9,102 nucleotides of DNA, from positions 1-9,102 of the forward strand of contig CAKTKM010000053.1 of the NCBI GenBank assembly GCA_934569425.1, written 5' to 3'. The DNA comes from an uncultured Oscillospiraceae bacterium (GTDB lineage: Bacteria; Bacillota; Clostridia; Oscillospirales; Oscillospiraceae). Below are positions 1 to 5,806 of this stretch, piece by piece. How positions within the stretch are numbered: position 1 is the first letter of the stretch; the number at the start of each line of letters is the position of its first letter. The notes beneath the pieces are model-generated. The model had not been told where the DNA came from and ran no database searches. It saw nothing but the letters and a program-made list of their open reading frames with translations. Made by a program: the position numbers and the translations under genes.

Positions 1-75
1 TGGAGGTGACACCCGGATTTGAACCGGGGAATGAGGGTTTTGCAGACCCTTGCCTTACCACTTGGCTATGTCACC
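1..75 (-). tRNA. tRNA-Cys (anticodon GCA)
   Basis: Read on the minus strand, this folds as a complete cloverleaf. The 7-bp acceptor stem pairs GGTGACA with TGTCACC. The anticodon stem pairs AGGGT with ACCCT around the loop CTGCAAA, giving anticodon GCA. The T arm carries GGTTCAAATCC. The discriminator base is T (U73), as is usual for cysteine tRNAs, and CCA is encoded (tgg at 1-3). The gene sits just inside the window and has its own promoter, so it is probably expressed independently of the upstream transporter gene. Confidence 0.97.
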
Positions 76-96
76 AAGGCGTGATGTCCGAGGGAC

Positions 97-125
97 ATTA
101 TACAATATCCTGCGTCCCTTGTCAA
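97..125 (-). promoter_or_regulatory. Consensus sigma-A promoter of tRNA-Cys
   Basis: On the minus strand a perfect TTGACA (120-125) and a perfect TATAAT (97-102) are separated by exactly 17 bases. The expected start, about position 90, leaves a leader of roughly 15 nt before the mature tRNA 5' end at 75. A match at all 12 positions suits a highly expressed stable-RNA gene. Confidence 0.93.
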
Positions 126-154
126 GAGCAAACCACCATTTTCCTGTGGATAAA

Positions 155-197
155 TTTTTTAAGAGAGCCTGCGGCTGTCCCGGACAGCCGCAGGCTC
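155..197 (-). terminator. Likely terminator of the substrate-binding protein gene
   Basis: A 16-base perfect inverted repeat (165-180 with 182-197) forms a very GC-rich hairpin 33 bp beyond the stop codon of the upstream minus-strand gene. The tail after the stem reads TCTTAAAAAATTT, so the U-tract is interrupted and not canonical. The position argues for termination between this gene and tRNA-Cys, but the poor U-tract leaves efficiency uncertain. Confidence 0.65.
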
Positions 198-230
198 CGT
201 GGTTCGTTTCCACGCGCTGCTTTCGCGCTT

Positions 231-1883
231 TTACGCGCCTGCCTTCACAACATTCTGGAAGTAATACACGCCCATACCGTCGGTATGCAGGCCGGTCAGG
301 GTAGGGCGCAGCAGCCATGTGTAGGTCTCGTTGTAGAGGGGCATCACATAGCCGCTCTCCAGCAGCATGGTCTCCGCGTCTGCCAGATAGGCGTCCCGCG
401 CCTCGTCGCTGCTGGAGTTGGCGGCGGTGCGGATCAGCATATCGTAGGCATTGGAGTAAAACTGGCCGTAGTTCTCCGTCTGGCCGCTGCGGAAGCGGTT
501 CAGATAGCCCAGCGCGGTGTTGCGGTCGCCGTTGACGGCGCTCAGCGCCAGCGTGAACTCGCCGTTCTGCAGCGCCAGCACCATATCCTCATGGCTCAGC
601 GCCCGCAGTGATACCTTGATGCCCAGCTTCTCCCGCCACACGGTTTGCAGCGCCTGCGCCACCTTGCCGTTGGCGCCCTCGTTTTCATAGATCAGCGTCA
701 CCGGCGTCAGCATGGACAGCACCGCATCGGTATAGCCGTCGCTGTTCATCAGCGTCTTGGCCTCGTCGCACCGCTGCTGGTACTTCTCGGGGTCGTTGTC
801 GATGACCGCGCCGTTGGCCTGACGGAAGGACTCCCCCTGCGAGGTGGTGATGCCGTTGGGGATCAGCCCCTCGGCGGCATGAAAGGTCTCCGTCCCGCCG
901 CCGGCCAGCTCCGCCAGCGCGCTGCGGTCGATGGCCATGGACATGGCCTGACGCATACTCTCGCTGAGACTGGTGGCCATCTGGTTCACCAGCACCACGC
1001 CCACGGCGGCGCCGGAGGCCTCCACAGCCCCCTCCGCCTCGCCGGCGTCCAGCACAAAGTCCGCCTGCTGACTGTCATACAGCGCCATGGCCTCTTCTGT
1101 CCCGGCGGTGTAGGCAAACTCCAGCCGGTCAGGCCCCAGACGGCGGGCGTCGTAATACTTGGCGGCCACGCTGGCCTGCAGGCCGTTGGCGTCCATACCG
1201 GCCACGGCGTAGGGACCATTGGTCAGCAGCGTGGCGGCGGACAGGGACCAGTCCGCCTTGGGGGCAGGCTCCGTGCCGTCGGCAGCGGCGTCCTCCTCCG
1301 CCTGCGGCTGGGTCACATCGGAGCGCACCGGCATAGTGGAGACCGCGGTACACACCACCGACAGGAAGTAGGAGCAATGCCCATCAATGACCACCACGAA
1401 GGTACGGTCGTCCTCCGCCCAGGCCTGCAGCGCCGCCGGATCGCCGGAAACGGCATCGGCATAGCCTGCCACCATGTTCAGAATGGCACCGTGGGGGGAG
1501 CCGGTCTCCGGATCCACCAGCCGCTGCCATGCATAGGCGAAGTCATGGGCGGTGACCTTCTTTCCGTCCGACCAGTAGATGTCATTGCGGAGGGTGAAGG
1601 TATAGGTCTCCGTGCCGTCCATGTTGTCCACATAGGTATGGCCGGAGGCCTGACCGGGAACCACACCGCCGGCGGCGGTGGGCTTCATCAGGTTCTCAAA
1701 CAGCTGGGCGTCCACGGTCTTTTCCGATTCGGTAACGGCCATAGCGGGATCCAGCGTGCGGGGCGCGTCCGCCAGCACAGCGTGAACGGTCATATGCTCC
1801 GGCTCCGCCTCGCCGCAAGCGGCAAGCGTCAGCACCACGCACAGCGCCAGCAGCAGGGAGAGCAGTCGTTTGATCGGTTTCAT
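231..1883 (-). CDS. Family-5 (OppA-like) substrate-binding lipoprotein
   Basis: This is the extracytoplasmic binding lipoprotein of a peptide-type ABC importer, 550 aa and full length for the family. The signal peptide is followed by a lipobox LAAC, so Cys23 would be lipidated and the mature protein tethered outside the membrane. Family features are RTLDPA near residue 42, the block around residues 93-124 (YTFTLRNDIYWSDGKKVTAH, then DFAYAWQRLVDP) and NGPY at 222-225. An acidic Ala/Glu/Asp/Pro-rich stretch (about 191-210) sits where homologs usually have a more ordered segment. The start is supported by AGGAG six bases before ATG. The next gene upstream is a helicase and downstream is tRNA-Cys, so the permease and ATPase must lie elsewhere. 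The ligand (oligopeptide, nickel or other) cannot be read from the sequence. Confidence 0.92.
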   Translation of the reverse strand: MKPIKRLLSLLLALCVVLTLAACGEAEPEHMTVHAVLADAPRTLDPAMAVTESEKTVDAQLFENLMKPTAAGGVVPGQASGHTYVDNMDGTETYTFTLRNDIYWSDGKKVTAHDFAYAWQRLVDPETGSPHGAILNMVAGYADAVSGDPAALQAWAEDDRTFVVVIDGHCSYFLSVVCTAVSTMPVRSDVTQPQAEEDAAADGTEPAPKADWSLSAATLLTNGPYAVAGMDANGLQASVAAKYYDARRLGPDRLEFAYTAGTEEAMALYDSQQADFVLDAGEAEGAVEASGAAVGVVLVNQMATSLSESMRQAMSMAIDRSALAELAGGGTETFHAAEGLIPNGITTSQGESFRQANGAVIDNDPEKYQQRCDEAKTLMNSDGYTDAVLSMLTPVTLIYENEGANGKVAQALQTVWREKLGIKVSLRALSHEDMVLALQNGEFTLALSAVNGDRNTALGYLNRFRSGQTENYGQFYSNAYDMLIRTAANSSSDEARDAYLADAETMLLESGYVMPLYNETYTWLLRPTLTGLHTDGMGVYYFQNVVKAGA

Positions 1884-1911
1884 GGAATACTCCTTTCAGG
1901 GGGATGCGGGG

Positions 1912-1939
1912 GAAAAGCTCTCCTTACATAAGGAAAGCT
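1912..1939 (-). terminator. Weak terminator or attenuator between helicase and binding-protein genes
   Basis: On the minus strand AGCTTTCCTT, loop ATGT and AAGGAGAGCT form a 10-bp stem with one G-U pair, followed by only TTTT and then CCCCC. It lies 27 bp after the helicase stop and ahead of the binding-protein start. The short U-tract suggests partial termination. No convincing promoter is visible in the 82-bp gap, so some readthrough from the helicase transcript may express the downstream gene. Confidence 0.5.
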
Positions 1940-1965
1940 CTTTCGATAGACCATTTCGTAAAATC

Positions 1966-3120
1966 TCACTCCGTCACCACACTGCCGTCGTCCGCCAGCC
2001 TGGCGGATGTGATCTGGCTGCGGGTATTGCGGACAATATCGTCCAGCCGCATACGGCTGGGGAAATCGCTCAGCAGCGTGTAGGCCACGCCGTGACGCTT
2101 GGCGCGTCCCGTGCGGCCGATGCGGTGGATGTAGTACTCGTTCTCCTCCGGCACGTCGTAGTTGAACACCGCGTCCACATCGTCCACGTCGATACCGCGG
2201 CTGGCCACATCGGTAGCCACAAAGACCCGCAGCCTGCCGTCCCGGAACTGCTGCATCACGGCCTCCCGCTTGCTCTGCGGGATGTCGCCGTGGATGCACT
2301 TGGCGTCCACGCCCCGCATTTGCAGGAACTTGGTCAGCCGCTCGGTGTTTCCCTTGGTGTTGCAGAAGCAGATGACCCGGTCATAGTCCTCATGCTCCAG
2401 GATCTTGGCGATGGCGTCCACCTTGCCGTCGGCAGGTACCTCGATGCGGTATTGCAGGATGTCGGGCTTGTTCTCCTTGGTGGCCTGCACGGTGATCTCC
2501 TCGGGATCCCGCTGATAGACCCACGAAATGTCCATCACCTCCCGGGAGATGGTGGCGGAGAACATGCCCAGATTCTCCCGGCTGGGGATCTTGTCCAGAA
2601 TACGGGTCACATCGTGGATGAAGCCCATGTCCAGCATCCGGTCGGCCTCGTCCAGCACCACGGTCTTCACCGCCTTCAGCACCACGGTACGGCGCTTCAT
2701 ATGGTCGCTGAGACGGCCGGGGGTGGCTACCACGATCTGCGGCTTGCGCTTCAGAGCGTTGATCTGCTTGGCGATGGGCTGGCCGCCGTACAGGCACACC
2801 AGCCGCACCCCCTCGTGGTACACGGCGATGTCCCGCATCTCGTCGGTGATCTGCATGGCCAGCTCCCGGGTGGGCGCCATGATCACGGCCTGCACCTCTT
2901 CGCTTTCCGGGTCGATCTTCTCAATGATGGGAATGCCGAAGGCCATGGTCTTGCCGGTGCCGGTGGGTGCCTTGGCGATCACGTCCTTCCCCGCCATCAT
3001 GGGCGGGATGCAGCCGGCCTGCACCGGCGTGGAAACAGTATATCCCTTGTTGCGGATCGCCCGCAGCGTAGCCTCGGACAATCCGAAGGTCTCAAATGAC
3101 ACCCCTTGGGTGATCTCCAT
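1966..3120 (-). CDS. DEAD-box ATP-dependent RNA helicase
   Basis: 384-aa RNA helicase with the complete DEAD-box core: Q motif with Phe12 and Gln34, motif I APTGTGKT (51-58), Ia PTREL (83-87), TPGR (133-136), motif II DEAD (157-160), motif III SAT (188-190), motif V ATDVASRGID (302-311) and motif VI HRIGRTGR (332-339). Such enzymes use ATP to unwind short RNA duplexes in ribosome assembly, mRNA decay or cold adaptation. Only about 45 residues follow motif VI, so there is no basic tail or added RNA-binding domain as in DbpA, CshA or CsdA. The ATG at 3120 is chosen because GAGG lies eight bases before it and the promoter -10 is at 3161-3166. The frame stays open upstream to 3300, but those codons lie at or before the transcription start. 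The subfamily is not assignable. Confidence 0.95.
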   Translation of the reverse strand: MEITQGVSFETFGLSEATLRAIRNKGYTVSTPVQAGCIPPMMAGKDVIAKAPTGTGKTMAFGIPIIEKIDPESEEVQAVIMAPTRELAMQITDEMRDIAVYHEGVRLVCLYGGQPIAKQINALKRKPQIVVATPGRLSDHMKRRTVVLKAVKTVVLDEADRMLDMGFIHDVTRILDKIPSRENLGMFSATISREVMDISWVYQRDPEEITVQATKENKPDILQYRIEVPADGKVDAIAKILEHEDYDRVICFCNTKGNTERLTKFLQMRGVDAKCIHGDIPQSKREAVMQQFRDGRLRVFVATDVASRGIDVDDVDAVFNYDVPEENEYYIHRIGRTGRAKRHGVAYTLLSDFPSRMRLDDIVRNTRSQITSARLADDGSVVTE

Positions 3121-3160
3121 AGCGTTTTCCTCGTTTTTCTCAAAAATTACAATCATTTCT

Positions 3161-3195
3161 ATTATAGCATAGCTGTCAAGGGCGGAGGATCCTCC
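3161..3195 (-). promoter_or_regulatory. Extended -10 promoter of the helicase gene, with a palindrome at the -35 position
   Basis: On the minus strand TGCTATAAT gives a perfect TATAAT (3161-3166) with the TG extension (3168-3169). The expected start, near 3154, leaves a leader of about 34 nt. With a 17-bp spacer the -35 hexamer would be TCCTCC, which is not a match. Instead a perfect 12-bp palindrome GGAGGATCCTCC (3184-3195) covers that site and could be an operator for a regulator. A TTGACA at 3174-3179 is only seven bases from the -10 and cannot serve as its -35. Confidence 0.7.
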
Positions 3196-3272
3196 CCGCT
3201 GTTTGGCACACATACCAGCATTTTGCCCAAAGGACAGGTGTATTTTTGTATGATTCGGACAGCGGCCTTTTC

Positions 3273-3301
3273 TTGCAATCCGCCGGAAAATCCCGTACAA
3301 T
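3273..3301 (+). promoter_or_regulatory. Sigma-A type promoter facing the repeat surface protein gene
   Basis: TTGCAA (3273-3278), a 17-base spacer and TACAAT (3296-3301) point rightward. The predicted start is near 3308, about 140 nt before the coding start. It is the only promoter-like sequence I see ahead of the gene at 3448. An intrinsic terminator (3326-3359) begins about 20 nt after the predicted start. Confidence 0.65.
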
Positions 3302-3325
3302 AGAGGAAGACGTACTACCTGTGCG

Positions 3326-3359
3326 GCGCAGGCGCCCCACGGGGCGCCTGCGCTTTTTT
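3326..3359 (+). terminator. Strong intrinsic terminator inside the 5' leader (attenuator or small-RNA end)
   Basis: GCGCAGGCGCCCC (3326-3338) pairs perfectly with GGGGCGCCTGCGC (3341-3353) and is followed at once by TTTTTT (3354-3359), a textbook plus-strand terminator. No plus-strand coding gene precedes it. The transcript it would end starts at the promoter at 3273-3301 and would be only about 50 nt long. It therefore acts either as an attenuator for the gene at 3448 or as the end of a tiny RNA. Confidence 0.85.
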
Positions 3360-3387
3360 ACCACGGTAAAAAAGCTGTGCTTTACCG
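3354..3387. repeat. Overlapping inverted repeats after the leader terminator
   Basis: TTTTTTACC (3354-3362) pairs with GGTAAAAAA (3365-3373), so the U-run of the terminator is itself complementary to the A-run that follows. A second pairing, CGGTAAA (3364-3370) with TTTACCG (3381-3387), competes for the same bases. The rest of the leader up to the RBS near 3435-3441 shows no coding sequence and no second promoter. Confidence 0.55.
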
Positions 3388-3447
3388 CGCCGTGTCTTGG
3401 TGCGGCGGCATGCAGACAAAAACGGAACAGGGAAAGAGAGGTCATGT

Positions 3448-4797
3448 ATGAAAAAACGGATCACAACACTGGTGCTGGGACTGCTGCTGGCCATGGGGCT
3501 GCTGGCCGTCACCGCATGGGCGGACGAGGCTCCCACGCTTTCGCGGCATGACGTGCGGGATCTGGTCGGCAGCGTCACCCTGCAATGCGAGAAACACCAG
3601 ACAGAGCTCACCTTCGTCGACATCGTCCAGAAATCCAGCTTTTCGCTGGACTGGGATTCCAAAAAGAGCACCGACAGCGTCTATTCCGGCACGCTGACGG
3701 TCAATGCCGTACCCTTTGTGGAGTATTGGGACGGTCAGCACCGTGACGATGGCGATTTCCACCACCGGATCATCGGCAGCGGCAGCGTCACGTTCTCCGT
3801 GACGTACACCGTCGGGAGCAAGACGTGGGCGCTGCTGGGCGCGGACGGCACAGCGCTGACCACCCCCGGTGTCACCTTCCAGGTATCCTGCCGGAAGCCT
3901 GCTCTGCCCACAGCGGAGCAGCTGAAGGCCCTGCAGCCGCAGGCCTGTATCCACGTTTCCGGTACGGAGGAGGAAAAGCGCTACGACCTGGATGAAACGA
4001 TGTACGCCCTGTCCGCCGTCACCAGCGAGGACATCCGCTGGAGCGATTTTTCGAACACATGGATGTGCGGGATCCCGCTGGACATCAACAAGCTGGTGCA
4101 GCGGTACGATCAGGAGGTGGGCGGCAATTATATCCCGCTGTTTGGCAGCGACCTCTGGCTGTACTATGATATGGAGAACGAAATATGGACGTTTGATGGA
4201 CACACTCTGATCGAAGTGGCGGCTCCGCCCTCTCCGCCCTCCCTGGATCTGCTGAAAGAACTGGGCATCACCACCGTCCGCGTCAACTGCAAGAGCAACA
4301 GCCATACCACCAGGGACTTCGCCCTGACCTCTATGGATCAGCTCAGCGGCGAATGGGTGTGGAATGAGAACGCACGGGGCGGCTTCGGCCAGTCCGAATA
4401 CCGTCTGACCCTGACGGACGCCGCCGCCCGTGACTTCGCCGCACAGTACGGCACCGCCGTGGGCAAGACCCACTCGGCAGGCAGCATCGGCTATGTGGCG
4501 CTGGTCCGGGACAGTGATGAGGTCATCGTCTACTCCGGTCCGGAGCTGGATCCCCCCTCTGAGGTCGATCCGGAGAAATGGAAACTGGCCGAAGGCAGCG
4601 GAGACACCATCTATCTCTCCGCCGTCTGCACCGACGACACGCACGACACTGTCCGCCGCCAGCCCGTCACTCCCGCCAAGGGCGGCACGGTCACGTCCGC
4701 CAAGACCTTCGACGGCGGCATTGCCCTGTACGCGGGACTGAGTCTGCTGTCCGTCACTGGCAGCGCGGCGCTGCTGCGGAAGAAGAAGGATGCCTGA
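3448..4797 (+). CDS. Secreted, C-terminally anchored three-repeat surface protein, function unknown
   Basis: 449-aa protein of no family I recognise. A signal peptide with a likely AWA cleavage after residue 25 is followed by three apparently related extracellular units, roughly 41-148, 166-257 and 275-394. Similar linkers join them (KPALPTAEQLKAL at 150-162; PPSPPSLDLLKELG at 260-273). Each unit opens with a beta strand of the VTLQC, ACIHV or VRVNC type. A hydrophobic segment (about 423-443) and RKKKDA end the protein, giving an outward-facing membrane-anchored topology. No LPXTG motif precedes that segment, so classical sortase anchoring is not supported. The ATG at 3448 is chosen because GAGAGG lies six bases before it and the signal peptide starts there; a TTG at 3397 in the same frame would add 17 polar residues. 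The unit order suggests an immunoglobulin-like or adhesin-type stalk, which is inference only. Confidence 0.85.
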   Translation: MKKRITTLVLGLLLAMGLLAVTAWADEAPTLSRHDVRDLVGSVTLQCEKHQTELTFVDIVQKSSFSLDWDSKKSTDSVYSGTLTVNAVPFVEYWDGQHRDDGDFHHRIIGSGSVTFSVTYTVGSKTWALLGADGTALTTPGVTFQVSCRKPALPTAEQLKALQPQACIHVSGTEEEKRYDLDETMYALSAVTSEDIRWSDFSNTWMCGIPLDINKLVQRYDQEVGGNYIPLFGSDLWLYYDMENEIWTFDGHTLIEVAAPPSPPSLDLLKELGITTVRVNCKSNSHTTRDFALTSMDQLSGEWVWNENARGGFGQSEYRLTLTDAAARDFAAQYGTAVGKTHSAGSIGYVALVRDSDEVIVYSGPELDPPSEVDPEKWKLAEGSGDTIYLSAVCTDDTHDTVRRQPVTPAKGGTVTSAKTFDGGIALYAGLSLLSVTGSAALLRKKKDA

Positions 4798-4804
4798 ATC
4801 CCAT

Positions 4805-4836
4805 AAAAAAGAACGCCCCGCGGGGCGTTCTTTTTT
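4805..4836. terminator. Perfect bidirectional terminator between convergent genes
   Basis: A 32-bp perfect palindrome: AAAAAA, then GAACGCCCCG, then its exact complement and TTTTTT. Each strand carries a 10-bp GC-rich stem followed by six T. It starts 7 bp after the plus-strand stop and lies 9 bp from the minus-strand stop, so it serves both convergent genes. Confidence 0.95.
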
Positions 4837-4845
4837 CAGTCTGCG

Positions 4846-5511
4846 TCAGGGCATATAGACCCGGGCGATGCCGGTGATCTGGCCGCCGGTGACAGTCACG
4901 GTGGTGCTGCCGGGACGGAAGGTCACGGTGTCCTCCTTCAGGAAAGCCGCCAGATCGGCGGTGGTCACCTTGATCTCGCCGCCGCTGAGATCGGAGCTGT
5001 CCAGCAGCTGACAGCCGTCGCCGACAGGCAGGGTCGCGGTACCCACCTCACGGTAGGTCTTGCTGTCGTCCGCGCCCGCGGCGAACAGGGTGCCGCCGTC
5101 GTCGCTCATCAGGGTCAGACCGCCCTGCTCATAGCCGCCGTTGATGATCACGCCGTTGGTGGTGTCGATGGTCGTGATGACCATATCCTGACCGTTTGCC
5201 ACGATGGTGTCTCCCACCTTCAGCTGGGAGACCTCCGCCGCGTCGTACCGCTCATAGTCATAGACCGTCACGTCCAGCGTCATCTGGCCGTCCCCGGTGT
5301 GGAGGGAGGCCGCGTCAAAAGCCACGTCCAGCGTGGCGTCGGCCAGATCGTTCACATCAATGGTCCCGGCCAGCGGCTCCACCCGCAGCGTCTCGCCGCC
5401 GGAGGGCGTGTCGTGACCGGTATTGTTACCGGCGGAGGTGTTGGTATTGCCGCAGCCCGCCAGCGCCAGCACCAGACACAGCGCCAGCGCAAACGCAAAT
5501 ACTTTTTTCAT
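4846..5511 (-). CDS. Small secreted lipoprotein of unknown function
   Basis: 221-aa protein with a short hydrophobic signal peptide and lipobox LAGC, so Cys20 is the expected lipid anchor. A Asn/Thr/Gly/Ser-rich linker (21-40) leads to a body rich in beta-type sequence, with many Thr, Val, Asp and Gly and a single further Cys (167). The end, TVTVTGGQITGIARVYMP, has the look of a terminal beta hairpin seen in other clostridial lipoproteins. No enzyme motif or known domain is recognisable. The start is supported by AAAGGAG nine bases before ATG. It is single-gene: it has its own candidate promoter (5586-5614), and the shared palindromic terminator lies just beyond its stop. A role in envelope sensing or binding would be a guess. 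Confidence 0.85.
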   Translation of the reverse strand: MKKVFAFALALCLVLALAGCGNTNTSAGNNTGHDTPSGGETLRVEPLAGTIDVNDLADATLDVAFDAASLHTGDGQMTLDVTVYDYERYDAAEVSQLKVGDTIVANGQDMVITTIDTTNGVIINGGYEQGGLTLMSDDGGTLFAAGADDSKTYREVGTATLPVGDGCQLLDSSDLSGGEIKVTTADLAAFLKEDTVTFRPGSTTVTVTGGQITGIARVYMP

Positions 5512-5550
5512 GGTTCAAATCTCCTTTTCCCGTTGTGTGTTGTCGATTTG

Positions 5551-5580
5551 CCGCTCCGCGGGACGTCTCCCCCGAAGCGG
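5551..5580 (-). other. Imperfect hairpin at the 5' end of the lipoprotein mRNA
   Basis: On the minus strand CCGCT and AGCGG close a 30-base element with an inner GGG/CCC pairing. It begins almost at the predicted transcript start (about 5579). It may stabilise the mRNA 5' end. No known riboswitch class is recognisable. Confidence 0.35.
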
Positions 5581-5585
5581 AGGCT

Positions 5586-5614
5586 ATCCTATCACCGCCG
5601 GACGGGAAAATCAA
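5586..5614 (-). promoter_or_regulatory. Candidate promoter of the small lipoprotein gene
   Basis: TTGATT (5609-5614), a 17-base spacer and TAGGAT (5586-5591) read on the minus strand, each hexamer matching 4 of 6 consensus bases. The leader would be about 68 nt. It lies back to back with the promoter of the divergent gene in a 295-bp intergenic region. Confidence 0.5.
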
Positions 5615-5709
5615 GTCCTCCCGGCAAAGGTTTGCGGGAAGTTCATAATCCCCCCTCGTCTGCCCCCGTGCGCCAATTGTAAACTTTTCTTTATCCCCTG
5701 CCCTTTCCA

Positions 5710-5738
5710 TTGCAAACGGTGGAAAAGCGTGGTATGAT
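5710..5738 (+). promoter_or_regulatory. Promoter of the LTA-synthase-family gene
   Basis: TTGCAA (5710-5715), a 17-base spacer and TATGAT (5733-5738) give a good sigma-A promoter with a start near 5745 and a leader of about 60 nt. Its -35 hexamer and spacer length are the same as in the promoter at 3273-3301. Confidence 0.8.
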
Positions 5739-5745
5739 ACTGGGA

Positions 5746-5798
5746 CTGCCTTTCGGCAGATTCTGACGATTTCCGCCCCCCGCCGGGGCGATAAGGAG
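5746..5798 (+). promoter_or_regulatory. Two-stem leader with a hairpin next to the ribosome site
   Basis: CTGCC/GGCAG (5746-5759) with a TTTC loop lies at the very 5' end of the predicted mRNA. CGCCCC/GGGGCG (5774-5790) forms a second GC-only stem that ends two bases before the Shine-Dalgarno AAGGAG (5793-5798). The second stem could affect ribosome access. No known regulatory RNA class fits. Confidence 0.45.
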
Positions 5799-5806
5799 AC
5801 ACCTCT

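Noticed and set aside
145..153. Perfect DnaA box TGTGGATAA
   Set aside because: It is a single 9-base match lying in the tail of a transcription terminator, with no further boxes or origin genes nearby; a chance match is likely.
645..3099. Long plus-strand open frames (645-1931 and 1870-3099) opposite the binding-protein and helicase genes
   Set aside because: Both are antisense shadows with biased composition; the minus-strand frames carry complete, recognisable family motifs.
3121..3300. Longer helicase start giving 60 extra N-terminal residues
   Set aside because: The extension lies at or upstream of the extended -10 promoter, its sequence is not helicase-like, and the ATG at 3120 has a ribosome site.
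3442..4644. 400-codon minus-strand frame opposite the surface-protein gene
   Set aside because: Composition is of the shadow type and there is no domain, while the plus strand has a signal peptide, ribosome site and membrane anchor.
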